DNA of 64,000 bases, from assembly GCF_014652315.1 (NCBI RefSeq), contig NZ_BMYO01000004.1, positions 62,001-126,000 on the forward strand, given 5' to 3'. Below the pieces are notes generated by a model, which worked only from the letters and a program-made list of their open reading frames with translations, was not told the DNA's origin and did no database searches. Position 1 is the first letter of the stretch. The number at the start of each line of letters is the position of its first letter. Below are positions 22,629 to 30,493 of this stretch, in pieces. This stretch comes from Jeongeupia chitinilytica (lineage in GTDB: Bacteria > Pseudomonadota > Gammaproteobacteria > Burkholderiales > Chitinibacteraceae). The position numbers and the translations under genes were made by a program.

Positions 22629-22639
22629 GGAATGCGCCG

Positions 22640-23404
22640 TTGCTGATGCTGATTTCACCGGCCAAGACGCTGGATTACGCCACCACGCTGCCGACACGGC
22701 GCCACAGCGAGCCCGACTTCCTCGACCGCAGTGCGACGCTGATCGATACGCTGCGGCAGAAGTCGCCGGCCGAGCTGTCGCGGCTGATGGCGATCTCGGA
22801 CGAGCTGGCCGTGCTCAATACCGGCCGCTACCAGCGCTGGCAGGCGCCGTTCACGCCGCACAACGCGCGCCCCGCGGTCTTCGCCTTCAAGGGCGACGTC
22901 TACGAAGGGCTCGACGCCTACGGGCTCGAACGCGGCGCGTTCGACTACCTCGGCAAGCACCTGCGCATCCTCTCGGGCTTGTACGGGCTGCTGAAACCGT
23001 TCGACCTGATCCAGCCCTACCGGCTGGAAATGGGCACCCGGCTGGCCAACCCGATGGGCACCAACCTGTACAGCTTCTGGGGCGAGTCGATCACCGAGGC
23101 GGTCAACGCCATCGGCGCCCGCACGCTGGTCAACCTCGCCAGCGACGAGTACTTCAAGTCGGTGAAGCCGAAGAAACTCGAACCACGACTGATCCAGCCG
23201 GTGTTCGAGGACTTCAAGGGCGGCCGCTACAAGGTCATCAGCTTCTACGCCAAGCGTGCCCGCGGGCTGATGGTCCGTTATGCCGCGCTCAATCACGTCC
23301 GCCAGCCCGAAGCGCTGCAGGGCTTCGATCTGGAAGGCTATGCATTCGCGCCGGACGCCAGCGATGAAAACCGCTGGGTGTTCAGGCGCCATCTTGCGGA
23401 GTAG
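22640..23404 (+). CDS. yaaA: YaaA/DUF328 peroxide-stress protein
   Basis: Homologue (254 aa) of YaaA, a cytoplasmic DNA-binding protein that in E. coli limits free iron and oxidative damage during peroxide stress. The family's N-terminal LISPAKTLDY and the SVKPKKL-type segment are conserved. I chose TTG at 22640: GAGGA lies 8 nt upstream and the resulting MLMLISPAK aligns with E. coli MLILISPAK, while the ATG at 22646 would be 14 nt from the Shine-Dalgarno. It follows the response regulator by 11 nt. Confidence 0.92.
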   Translation: MLMLISPAKTLDYATTLPTRRHSEPDFLDRSATLIDTLRQKSPAELSRLMAISDELAVLNTGRYQRWQAPFTPHNARPAVFAFKGDVYEGLDAYGLERGAFDYLGKHLRILSGLYGLLKPFDLIQPYRLEMGTRLANPMGTNLYSFWGESITEAVNAIGARTLVNLASDEYFKSVKPKKLEPRLIQPVFEDFKGGRYKVISFYAKRARGLMVRYAALNHVRQPEALQGFDLEGYAFAPDASDENRWVFRRHLAE

Positions 23405-23408
23405 CTCC

Positions 23409-23954
23409 ATGCTCGACCTCGACTTCAAGCGGACCGCGCTGGTACTGATCGACCTGCAGTGCGGCATCGTCCGCTCCTTCGACGGCGATGCGGTCGTCGA
23501 ACGCGCGACCCGGCTGGTCAAGCGCTTTCGCGACCACAACGGCTTCATCGCCTTCGTCAATGTCGACTTCCACGACGGCCGCGACGTACTGGCGCCATCG
23601 TGCGATGCGCCCACCGCGCCGGGCCAGCGTCCGCCGGACTGGGGATGTTTTGTCGACGCGCTCGGCGTCGGCGAGCACGACTACACGGTGACCAAGCGCC
23701 AGTGGGGCGCATTCTTCGGCACCGATCTCGACCTGCAGTTGCGCCGGCGCCGCATCGACACGATCGTGCTGGCCGGAATCGCGACCAATATCGGCGTCGA
23801 ATCGACCGCCAGACAGGCGTTCGAGCTGGGCTATGCGCAGTATTTCGTCGTCGACGCGATGAAAACCGCCAGCCCGGAAGCGCACGAAGCGACGGTGAAA
23901 TTCATCTTTCCCCGGCTCGGCCACGTCGTCGACACGGCCGCGGTCACCGGCTAG
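23409..23954 (+). CDS. YecD-like isochorismatase-fold protein lacking the catalytic Cys
   Basis: Isochorismatase-superfamily protein (181 aa). The segment KRQWGAFFGTDLDLQLRRR followed by ATNIGVESTAR closely resembles E. coli YecD. In cysteine hydrolases of this fold the segment reads like TxxCVxxTAR; here Cys is replaced by Gly, as in YecD and in true isochorismatases. Nicotinamidase-type chemistry is therefore unlikely and the activity is unknown. It starts 4 nt after yaaA and its stop overlaps the stop of the convergent N-acetyltransferase gene by 3 nt. Confidence 0.85.
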   Translation: MLDLDFKRTALVLIDLQCGIVRSFDGDAVVERATRLVKRFRDHNGFIAFVNVDFHDGRDVLAPSCDAPTAPGQRPPDWGCFVDALGVGEHDYTVTKRQWGAFFGTDLDLQLRRRRIDTIVLAGIATNIGVESTARQAFELGYAQYFVVDAMKTASPEAHEATVKFIFPRLGHVVDTAAVTG

Positions 23955-24766
23955 AACGGCGACGGACGGCTGGCTGCAAACGCGAACAGCCGGGATGCCT
24001 CGGCAGCGTCGATTGCCAGCCCGAACGCGTCGGCCAGCACCTGCCGCAATCGTGACGGGTCGGCGAGCACCTCGGTCGTCTCGATGCCGTCTTCGACCCG
24101 CGTGAAACGCAGTGCGGCCAGCGCCAGCTGGCCAGCCGCGACGTAGCGCGTCACCAGCAGCAGGTTGGTGAACAGCGATTGCGGCGAGCGGGCGATGTAG
24201 AAGTTCGCGACGTCGAAATCGATCGGGTACGCCGGTTGCAGGTCGAAGTGATACAGGTCGGACCAGTCGTCGTCGCGCCGGCGCTGCAACCGCCACGCGT
24301 CGCCGTCCGGTTGCAGCCGCAGGCACACCTGGCCCTGGTCGAACTCGCCCGCGCGCAGCGGCACCGGCTCGACCAGTCCGCCACCGCCGAAGCCGACGTC
24401 GGCCAGCCATTCCACCCCGTCCAGGCGCACGAACAGCAGATGATGGCTGCGCTGCCGGGTCTGCGGCGTTCCGCCACCGACCAGTACCCGCGCCATGCCC
24501 GAACGGACCTCGAAGCCCTGCGCGACCAGCAGGTCGGCAAAGCAGGCGTTGAGCTCGAAACAGTAACCGCCGCGCCGCCGTTCGAGCACCTTGGCGAAAC
24601 GGCTGGCGGCATCGAGTTGCGGCAATTGGCCGAGCAGCAGGTCGACGTTGTTGAACGGCAGCGTTTCGACGTGGGCGCGGTGCAGTCGCGCCAGCCACGC
24701 TTGCGGCGATTCGCCGTCGCGCCGCGCGACGCCGAGCCGGGCGGCATAATCGGCCGGCAGCGTCAT
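23951..24766 (-). CDS. arylamine N-acetyltransferase
   Basis: NAT-family enzyme (271 aa) that transfers acetyl from acetyl-CoA to aromatic amines or hydrazines, or acts as an amide synthase in some pathways. The catalytic triad can be placed at Cys69 (RRGGYCFELN), His108 or His109 (SHHLLF) and Asp123 (ADVGFGG), at the canonical spacing. Its start overlaps the stop of the upstream hypothetical gene in an ATGA, so translation is coupled. No pathway genes nearby indicate a specific acceptor. Confidence 0.92.
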   Translation of the reverse strand: MTLPADYAARLGVARRDGESPQAWLARLHRAHVETLPFNNVDLLLGQLPQLDAASRFAKVLERRRGGYCFELNACFADLLVAQGFEVRSGMARVLVGGGTPQTRQRSHHLLFVRLDGVEWLADVGFGGGGLVEPVPLRAGEFDQGQVCLRLQPDGDAWRLQRRRDDDWSDLYHFDLQPAYPIDFDVANFYIARSPQSLFTNLLLVTRYVAAGQLALAALRFTRVEDGIETTEVLADPSRLRQVLADAFGLAIDAAEASRLFAFAASRPSPF

Positions 24767-25161
24767 CCCCGCGCCCCTTGCGGCACGACGATGCCGCGCA
24801 TCGGCTGGGTGCGGCGCTCGCCCAGTCCCTGACGGATGTTCAGCGCATGGTACTTCGCCAGCGCCACGCGCTGCTCCTTCGGCAGCGTATCGTCGTGGTA
24901 CGCCGCCTGGATCAGTTCCTTCTGCACGAAGGCAAGCTGACGGGCCAGCAGTTCGCAGTTTTCCATCGTCGCGCCGCGGTTCATTTCGGCGACGATCATC
25001 AATGCATCGCGCTTGATCCGGTACGTCAGCGAATGCCGGAGCGGGTGGCTGCCTGCCTCGCCGGCGCGGCGCTGCGACGGCATCAGCTCGGTCGGCGGGA
25101 AGTGCGACGCAACGGCGGCAGTCAGGTCGCGCCGGAACAGCTTCTTCAACCACTGTTTCAT
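24763..25161 (-). CDS. hypothetical basic protein upstream of the N-acetyltransferase
   Basis: A 132-residue protein I do not recognise. It begins with a short amphipathic basic segment (MKQWLKKLFRR), has a helical middle with several charged residues, and no signal peptide or transmembrane segment. GAGGAC sits 6 nt before the ATG, and the stop overlaps the N-acetyltransferase start by 4 nt, so it is very probably expressed. It lies just after a terminator that follows asd. Confidence 0.7.
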   Translation of the reverse strand: MKQWLKKLFRRDLTAAVASHFPPTELMPSQRRAGEAGSHPLRHSLTYRIKRDALMIVAEMNRGATMENCELLARQLAFVQKELIQAAYHDDTLPKEQRVALAKYHALNIRQGLGERRTQPMRGIVVPQGARG

Positions 25162-25191
25162 TCGGAGTCCTCGGGCGAGCACGTCGCCATG

Positions 25192-25217
25192 AAAAACGGG
25201 ACGCCACGCGTCCCGTT
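25192..25217 (-). terminator. intrinsic terminator after asd
   Basis: On the minus strand a 9-bp stem with a 5-nt loop is followed by TTTTTC, starting about 20 nt after the asd stop. It separates asd from the downstream hypothetical/N-acetyltransferase pair. Confidence 0.8.
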
Positions 25218-25235
25218 GTCGAGCAGTACCGCGGC

Positions 25236-26342
25236 TTACTCGCCGAGCAGGATGCGCAGCATCCGGCGCAGCGGTTCGGCGGCGCCCCACAGCAGCTGGT
25301 CGCCGATGACGAAGGCGCTGACGTACTCCGGGCCCATATTGAGCTTGCGGACACGGCCGACACCGATTTCCAGCCCGCCGGTGATCGACGCCGGTGTCAG
25401 TTCCTTGACGGTGACTTCGCGGTCGTTCGGTACCCATTTCACCCAGTCGTTGCCCGACTTGATGATGGCTTCGATGTCGGCCAGCGGCAGGTCCTTGTTC
25501 AGCTTGAGCGTCAGCGCCAGGCTATGGCAACGCATCGCACCGATCCGCACGCACAGGCCGTCGACCGGCACGGTTTCGCTGGTACCGAGGATCTTGTTGA
25601 CCTCGGCCTGGCCCTTCCACTCTTCCTTGGACTGGCCGTTGTCGAGCTGCTTGTCGATCCACGGGATGAGGCCGCCGGCCAGCGGCGCGCCGAAGAACTC
25701 GGTCGGCACGTCCGAGCGGATCGCCTGCGCGACCTTGCGGTCGATGTCGAGGATTGCCGAGGCCGGGGTCGCCAGTTCGTCGGCCACCGTGCCGTAAACC
25801 ACGCCCATGCCCTTCAGCAGTTCGCGCATGTGGTTGGCACCGCCACCCGACGCGGCCTGATAGGTCATCGAGCTGACCCAGTCGACCAGACCTTCGCGGA
25901 AAAGACCGCCGACGCCCATCAGCAGGATCGAATTCGTACAGTTGCCGCCGATGTAGTTCTTCACGCCGCGCGCCAGCGCCGCGTCGATCACGCCGCGGTT
26001 GACCGGGTCGAGGATGATGACCGCGTCGTCTTCCATGCGCAGCGTGCTGGCCGCGTCGATCCAGTAGCCGTTCCAGCCTGCAGCGCGCAGCTGCGGGAAG
26101 ATCTCGGTGGTGTAGTCGCCGCCCTGGCAGGAAATGATGATGTCCATCGCCGACAGTTCAGCGATGTTCTTGGCATCCTTGAGCGTGCCGGCGTCGCGAC
26201 CGAAGTTCGGCGCAGCGCTGCCCGCTTGCGAGGTAGTGAAGAACACCGGTTCGATCAGGTCGAAATCCTTTTCTTCCTGCATACGCTGCATGAGGACCGA
26301 GCCCACCATGCCGCGCCAACCGACGAGGCCTACGCGTTTCAT
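25236..26342 (-). CDS. asd: aspartate-semialdehyde dehydrogenase
   Basis: NADPH-dependent enzyme (368 aa) that makes aspartate semialdehyde for lysine/diaminopimelate, threonine and methionine synthesis. The N-terminal [13 protein letters not shown] nucleotide-binding segment and the catalytic Cys135 in GGNCTNS agree with the E. coli type enzyme in position and length. Of three in-frame candidates the ATG at 26342 is chosen because AAGGA is 7 nt upstream and MKRVG matches the family start. The gene stands alone, with its own terminator. Confidence 0.97.
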   Translation of the reverse strand: MKRVGLVGWRGMVGSVLMQRMQEEKDFDLIEPVFFTTSQAGSAAPNFGRDAGTLKDAKNIAELSAMDIIISCQGGDYTTEIFPQLRAAGWNGYWIDAASTLRMEDDAVIILDPVNRGVIDAALARGVKNYIGGNCTNSILLMGVGGLFREGLVDWVSSMTYQAASGGGANHMRELLKGMGVVYGTVADELATPASAILDIDRKVAQAIRSDVPTEFFGAPLAGGLIPWIDKQLDNGQSKEEWKGQAEVNKILGTSETVPVDGLCVRIGAMRCHSLALTLKLNKDLPLADIEAIIKSGNDWVKWVPNDREVTVKELTPASITGGLEIGVGRVRKLNMGPEYVSAFVIGDQLLWGAAEPLRRMLRILLGE

Positions 26343-26508
26343 CATCAAATCCTTAGGAAAACAGTGAGATAGAGCGAGCTTTCGATCTTAGTGAAAAACC
26401 GGTTTGATTGCCAGCGCCGACCGGTAACCGAAGTTGTAGTGACAAACGCTTGCTTACTTGTTTAGAAATTATTACATTCGGATATTCATGCACAGTTAAG
26501 CGCCAACC

Positions 26509-26898
26509 TTGCTCAATCGCCTGAAAACACTGCTCAGCACGCAATGGTCGGAACGGGCCACCCGCCAGCGCGACTCGGCCATGGCCATGGCGACGACCAT
26601 CCCGCAGTACGTCGCCCGCAAGGTCAGTTCCGCCGCCTATCACGACCTGCTGTTCCGGATCGAAATGGCGCAACTGAACGGCCAGGCACTGGCGATCCGC
26701 GAACCGGCAACCAGGCAACCCCCGCTGTTGCGTTCGATCGTGGCCGACCTCGACAAGCTGGCCATCCAGCACCCCGAACGCGCCCGCATGCTGCGGATGC
26801 GGCTCTTCGGCACACACGATCCGAACGAGGCGAGCGCCCGGTCACGGTTTGTCAGCGCAGCGCTGCGTGCCGGCACCCGGACCCGCAGCAGCGACTAG
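26509..26898 (+). CDS. hypothetical protein divergent from asd
   Basis: An unrecognised 129-residue basic protein with no signal peptide or membrane segment. Codon third positions are strongly GC-biased throughout, like neighbouring real genes, which argues that it is coding. The only in-frame start before the next Met (codon 25) is TTG at 26509; no clear Shine-Dalgarno precedes it, and a stop codon lies 12 nt upstream, so the start is uncertain. The upstream region shared with asd is AT-rich and probably carries promoters. Confidence 0.55.
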   Translation: MLNRLKTLLSTQWSERATRQRDSAMAMATTIPQYVARKVSSAAYHDLLFRIEMAQLNGQALAIREPATRQPPLLRSIVADLDKLAIQHPERARMLRMRLFGTHDPNEASARSRFVSAALRAGTRTRSSD

Positions 26899-26960
26899 CG
26901 GGCTGACAGCGCGCAGCGGGGGCGCTACCATTCCCGGCTCGGTTCTTGATGGAAATCGGC

Positions 26961-27413
26961 ATGCGGGTCCTGTTGCAGCGCGTCCGCGAGGCGCACGTTT
27001 CGGTCGATGATGCGGTATGCGGGCGGATTGGCGCCGGCTTGCTGTTGCTGGTCGGCATCGAGGACGCCGATACCGACGCCGATCTCGTCTGGATGGCCGG
27101 CAAGGTCGCCAGGCTGCGCGTGTTCGAGGATGACGCCGGCGTCATGAACCGTTCGTTGCTCGACACCGGCGGCGAGGCACTCGCCGTCTCGCAGTTCACG
27201 CTCTACGGCAGCTACAACAAGGGCAACCGGCCCTCCTGGGGCCGTGCCGCACGCGGGGACGTCTCCCAACCGCGGTTCGACGCCTTCGTCGCCCGGCTCG
27301 GCGAGGTACTCGGCAAAACCGTACCCACCGGCAGGTTTGGTGCCGACATGCAGGTTGCGCTGGTCAACGACGGCCCGGTGACGCTGATGCTTGATTCGAA
27401 GCAACCCGAATAG
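26961..27413 (+). CDS. dtd: D-aminoacyl-tRNA deacylase
   Basis: Cytoplasmic proofreading enzyme (150 aa) that hydrolyses D-amino acids, and glycine, from mischarged tRNA. The two family signatures are intact: SQFTLYG and the Gly-cisPro loop in NDGPVT. The start at 26961 gives MRVLLQRV, matching the family N-terminus; TTG and ATG codons at 26946 and 26949 are in frame but would add residues not seen in homologues. It ends 13 nt before the putative riboswitch promoter. Confidence 0.95.
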   Translation: MRVLLQRVREAHVSVDDAVCGRIGAGLLLLVGIEDADTDADLVWMAGKVARLRVFEDDAGVMNRSLLDTGGEALAVSQFTLYGSYNKGNRPSWGRAARGDVSQPRFDAFVARLGEVLGKTVPTGRFGADMQVALVNDGPVTLMLDSKQPE

Positions 27414-27426
27414 CGCACACGGGGGC

Positions 27427-27456
27427 TTGACGAGGGGGCCTGCCGCTCGCCAGAAT
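27427..27456 (+). promoter_or_regulatory. promoter for the tandem riboswitch leader
   Basis: TTGACG (27427-27432, five of six matches) and CAGAAT (27451-27456, four of six) are 18 nt apart. Transcription would start near 27463, which places the first riboswitch aptamer at the extreme 5' end of the RNA. Confidence 0.5.
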
Positions 27457-27468
27457 GGCTCCTGAATA

Positions 27469-27524
27469 CAGCGCCGATTTGACTCCCCAGCTTGCGGGCG
27501 CTGCCAACAAATACGGCTAAAGCG
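27469..27524 (+). promoter_or_regulatory. SAM-II-like riboswitch aptamer, copy 1
   Basis: A 7-bp P1 stem (27469-27475 with 27497-27503) closes a loop that starts GATTTGA (27476-27482) and ends with CTTGC (27491-27495). After P1 comes AAAT (27509-27512), three bases, then GCTAAA (27516-27521). The GAUUU loop start, UUGC before the 3' P1 strand and AAAU-N3-GCUAAA are the hallmarks of the SAM-II S-adenosylmethionine riboswitch as I recall its consensus. A terminator follows 8 nt later. The 3' P1 strand can instead pair with the terminator (27493-27501 with 27538-27547, one bulged T), a ready-made antiterminator. Ligand-bound aptamer would thus favour termination. I did not verify the pseudoknot pairs. 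Confidence 0.72.
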
Positions 27525-27532
27525 TGCGAGCG

Positions 27533-27559
27533 AACCCGCGCCCTGCACGCGGGTTTTTT
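27533..27559 (+). terminator. intrinsic terminator forming the copy-1 riboswitch expression platform
   Basis: An 8-bp stem (27533-27540 with 27548-27555), 7-nt loop and a six-T run. It lies inside the leader, before the second aptamer and the coding region, so it acts as a regulated attenuator rather than a gene-end terminator. Nine of its bases can pair with the copy-1 aptamer instead. Confidence 0.85.
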
Positions 27560-27590
27560 GTTTTCCGGTCGCGGATGCCGTCTCATCCGC

Positions 27591-27642
27591 CGCGCCGAGT
27601 TAAGCGACAACTTGCGGGGCGCGTCCAAATGCCGCTAAAGCG
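27591..27642 (+). promoter_or_regulatory. SAM-II-like riboswitch aptamer, copy 2
   Basis: Same architecture as copy 1, 120 nt downstream: P1 27591-27596 with 27618-27623, loop GAGTTAA at its start and CTTGC at 27611-27615, then AAAT (27627-27630), three bases and GCTAAA (27634-27639). The P1 bases differ from copy 1 on both strands yet still pair, which is covariation support. A G replaces the second U of the conserved GAUUU. A hairpin (27644-27648 with 27661-27665) follows. The GGCCG overlapping the Shine-Dalgarno (27682-27686) could compete for that pairing, suggesting translational control of the next gene. Confidence 0.65.
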
Positions 27643-27688
27643 TCGGCCGAGCCTTGTGCCGGCCGTCCCATTTCGACCGGAGGCCGCC

Positions 27689-27982
27689 ATGTATGATTGT
27701 CTCGAACCCTGCACCGCAACCCCTGCCCGTTCCGTTCCCGCCCGACCCCGTGCCGGTACCGAACCCAGTCTGTGCCTGAAGGCGCCCGACACGCGCGATG
27801 ATGCCGAGCTGCTCCGCGCCCGGGCGGTTGCCGAAGATCTCGGCTACCCGGCCCGGCGCGACGGCGCCCGGCTGTACATCCGCGGCATCGACGTTCATCT
27901 GGCCTTGCGGCTGCAGGCACTGTTTCCCACGCTGATCGCGTGCTACGAGGTACCGACCCGGTACCGTTGTACCCGCCGCTAG
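27689..27982 (+). CDS. hypothetical 97-residue protein downstream of tandem SAM-II-like riboswitches
   Basis: Unrecognised small protein. The N-terminal third is Pro/Ala/Thr-rich with two Cys; the C-terminal half looks like a compact alpha/beta unit (GYPARRDGARLYIRG followed by a hydrophobic helix). There is no convincing signal peptide or membrane segment. GGAGG stands 5 nt before the ATG at 27689. It is the first gene after two SAM-II-like elements and is 46 nt ahead of a MATE exporter gene, so it is the direct candidate for SAM-responsive control. Confidence 0.65.
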   Translation: MYDCLEPCTATPARSVPARPRAGTEPSLCLKAPDTRDDAELLRARAVAEDLGYPARRDGARLYIRGIDVHLALRLQALFPTLIACYEVPTRYRCTRR

Positions 27983-28028
27983 GCCTCTCCCAACAGGAGC
28001 GGCATGGCGGGCACCTCAAGGACCTGCA

Positions 28029-29378
28029 ATGCTGCACCTGCGCCAAGAAGCCCGCGCCACCTGGACCCTGGCCTGGCCGATCATGATCGGTCAGCTGGCC
28101 TCGACCGGTACGTCGTTCGTCGACGCGGTCATGGCCGGCCACGTCTCCGCCGGCGACCTCGCCGCGGTCTCGGTCGGCGCCTCGATCTGGGTCATGCTGA
28201 TCGTCACGCTGATCGGCCTGAACCTCGCCGCCAGCCCGCTGGTGGCGCATGCGGTCGGCGCACAACGCCATGCCGAGGTCCCGCCGCTGGTGCAGCAGGC
28301 CCTGTATCAGGGTCTGTGCTGGGCGCTGCTCGCCTGGCTGATCGCACTGGCCGCCTCGCCGATCTTTCCGCACCTCGGCCTGCCGTCGGAAGTCGCCGCC
28401 AAGGCGCACGACTTCCTGATTGCGGTGAGCTGGGGACTGGTGCCGTTCGCGTTGTTCCGCGTGCTCTACGGCTACAGCGCCAGCCTCGGCCAGACCAAGC
28501 CGATGATGGTGATCTCGCTGATCGGTCTGGCGCTGAACGTGCCCGCCAACTGGATGCTGATCTACGGCCATTTCGGTTTTCCGGCCATGGGCGGCGTCGG
28601 CTGCGGCTGGGCCACCGCGTTCTGCATGTGGGTGACCTTGCTGATGATGGTCGGCTGGATCCGCTATGCGCCGGTCTATCGCGCGACCTACCCGTTCCGT
28701 CGCTGGCAGCGCATCGACTGGCGCCGTCAGCGCGAGCTGTTCCGGCTCGGCGCACCGATGGGCGTCATGTTCTTCGTCGAAGTCAGCGCCTTTGGCGGCA
28801 TCGCCCTGCTGATGGCCCGACTGGGCACGACCTCGGTCGCGGCGCACCAGATCGCCCTGAACGTCGCCTCGCTGACCTTCATGATTCCGTCCGCGCTCGG
28901 CACGGCACTGACGGTGCGTGTCGGCCATGCGCTCGGCAGCGGTGACGTCCGCCGGGCACGCGAAATCGGCAACGCGGGCCTGGTGCTCGGCCTGATCGTA
29001 GCCTGCGGGCTGGCAACCATGATCATCGTCGGACGCACGCAGATCGCCAGCTGGTACACGACCGACGCCGCCGTACTGGCGCTGGCCGGCGTGTTGCTGC
29101 TGTACGCCGGGCTGTTCCAGCTCGCCGATGCCACCCAGGTCGTCGCTGCCGGCATCCTGCGCGGCTACAAGGTGACCCGTCAGCCGATGCTGGTCCACCT
29201 CACGGCGTTCTGGCTGGTCGGCATCCCGCTCGGCTACGCCCTCGCTTTCGGCTGGCACGGCCGCCATGGCAGCGGTGCGGCCGGCTACTGGCAGGCGCTC
29301 GTGCTGGCACTGGTCTGTGCGGCGTCGCTGCTGGTCTGGCTCTACCTGAAGAAGAGCCGGGCCGCGCTGGCCCGCTGA
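28029..29378 (+). CDS. MATE-family multidrug/metabolite efflux transporter
   Basis: Inner-membrane MATE exporter (449 aa), NorM-like, with about twelve hydrophobic segments in two homologous halves and conserved family pieces such as TWTLAWPIMIGQL near the N-terminus and GAPMGVMFFVE at the start of the second half. These proteins export cationic or other compounds using Na+ or H+ gradients. AAGGA is 6 nt before the ATG. No separate promoter or terminator is obvious in the 46 nt after the preceding gene, so it is likely part of the riboswitch-led transcript. The substrate is unknown. Confidence 0.9.
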   Translation: MLHLRQEARATWTLAWPIMIGQLASTGTSFVDAVMAGHVSAGDLAAVSVGASIWVMLIVTLIGLNLAASPLVAHAVGAQRHAEVPPLVQQALYQGLCWALLAWLIALAASPIFPHLGLPSEVAAKAHDFLIAVSWGLVPFALFRVLYGYSASLGQTKPMMVISLIGLALNVPANWMLIYGHFGFPAMGGVGCGWATAFCMWVTLLMMVGWIRYAPVYRATYPFRRWQRIDWRRQRELFRLGAPMGVMFFVEVSAFGGIALLMARLGTTSVAAHQIALNVASLTFMIPSALGTALTVRVGHALGSGDVRRAREIGNAGLVLGLIVACGLATMIIVGRTQIASWYTTDAAVLALAGVLLLYAGLFQLADATQVVAAGILRGYKVTRQPMLVHLTAFWLVGIPLGYALAFGWHGRHGSGAAGYWQALVLALVCAASLLVWLYLKKSRAALAR

Positions 29379-29381
29379 GCG

Positions 29382-29981
29382 TCAGTCGCCCCAGCGCTGC
29401 ATCAGCTGGTGCGGTACCCCGAGCTGGTCGAGAATGCGCGCGACGACAAAGTCGACCAGATCGCCGATGTCCTTCGGGTGATGGTAAAAGCCGGGATTCG
29501 GCGGCAGGATCACCACGCCGAGTCGCGCCAGCCGCAGCATGTTTTCAAGGTGGATGACCGAGAACGGAGCCTCGCGCGGCACCACGACCAGCGTCTTGCG
29601 TTCCTTGATCATCACGTCGGCAGCGCGTTCGAGCAGATTGTCGCTGGCGCCGCCGGCGATCGCCGCCAGCGCGCCCATCGTGCACGGCACCACGACCATG
29701 CCGTCCCCCGGATTCGAGCCCGACGCCATCGGCGCGAACCACTCCTGCTGGCCCCAGACCTTGAGCCTGTCCTCGTCAACGCCGTACCGGGCGCGGAACT
29801 GCTTGGCCAGATCGTCGGCACGTCCGGGCCAGGTCTGGCCGAGCTCCTGTTTGGCGACGATCTGTGCCGCCTGCGTATACAGCACATGTACGGTACAGCC
29901 GGCTGCCAGCAGGCACTCCAGCGTACGCAAGCCGTATGGCAGACCCGAAGCGCCGGTGAACGCGAGCGTGATGGTTTTCAT
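29382..29981 (-). CDS. ubiX: flavin prenyltransferase UbiX
   Basis: Flavoprotein (199 aa) that makes prenylated FMN, the cofactor for UbiD decarboxylase in ubiquinone synthesis. The FTGASG motif at the N-terminus, the VVPCTMGALAAIAGG segment and VVPREAPFS are characteristic. Its ATG overlaps the stop of the upstream Gx-type transporter gene (ATGA), so it is the last gene of the leftward string that contains rapZ. It converges on the MATE gene with 3 nt between stops and no visible terminator. Confidence 0.95.
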   Translation of the reverse strand: MKTITLAFTGASGLPYGLRTLECLLAAGCTVHVLYTQAAQIVAKQELGQTWPGRADDLAKQFRARYGVDEDRLKVWGQQEWFAPMASGSNPGDGMVVVPCTMGALAAIAGGASDNLLERAADVMIKERKTLVVVPREAPFSVIHLENMLRLARLGVVILPPNPGFYHHPKDIGDLVDFVVARILDQLGVPHQLMQRWGD

Positions 29982-30493
29982 GGTGGATCCTCGAGCAGAT
30001 GGGCGGCGATCAGGCCGTTGACGAGGCCGAAGCCCCAGGCTGCGATGACAAACAGCGGCACCAGATGTTTCAGGCCGTCATGCGGAATCAGCCACAGCCG
30101 TGCCAGCAAAAGCTGACCGGCGATATGGGCAAAAGCGGCCAGCAGCGACAGGCTGACCACGCCGAACCAGCGACGCGGCAAATACTGTGCAGCGGCCAGC
30201 ACGGCAAGGCTGGCGACGCCGCCGGCAAGGCTGAGCGCAAAACCCGGCGAGAGGAAGCCGCCGAGCAGGATCGCGCCGCCGAAAACCCGCAACATCGACA
30301 CCCACGCAGCAACGCGCCAACCGTGGCGGACCAGCGCATACAGCGTGACGATGTTGGCCAGCCCCGGCTTGATGCCGGGAATCGGCGACGGAATGCCGGC
30401 TTCGAGCACTGCCAGCGCGATGGCCGCCGCGGCGAGCCGGGCGACGTGCACGTCGTCCGGCCCCGGCCGCAGCTCAGTAACTGAGGCTGTCAA
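29978..30493 (-). CDS. Gx transporter-family membrane protein
   Basis: Small polytopic membrane protein (171 aa) of the family formerly called heptaprenyl diphosphate synthase component I, now usually Gx transporter family, resembling ECF-type substrate-binding components. The IPGIKPGLANIVTLYAL segment is diagnostic, and about five hydrophobic helices are present. The start is TTG at 30493, supported by a strong GGGAGG upstream; it overlaps the preceding gene by 20 nt. Pairing with a NusG-domain-II protein is a conserved arrangement. Substrate unknown. Confidence 0.85.
   Translation of the reverse strand: MTASVTELRPGPDDVHVARLAAAAIALAVLEAGIPSPIPGIKPGLANIVTLYALVRHGWRVAAWVSMLRVFGGAILLGGFLSPGFALSLAGGVASLAVLAAAQYLPRRWFGVVSLSLLAAFAHIAGQLLLARLWLIPHDGLKHLVPLFVIAAWGFGLVNGLIAAHLLEDPP

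Noticed and set aside
27460..27560. Stand-alone small RNA ending at the 27533-27559 terminator
   Set aside because: The promoter-hairpin-terminator arrangement fits a small RNA, but the SAM-II signature, the second copy and the antiterminator pairing are explained better by a riboswitch; a terminated leader of about 95 nt would still accumulate.
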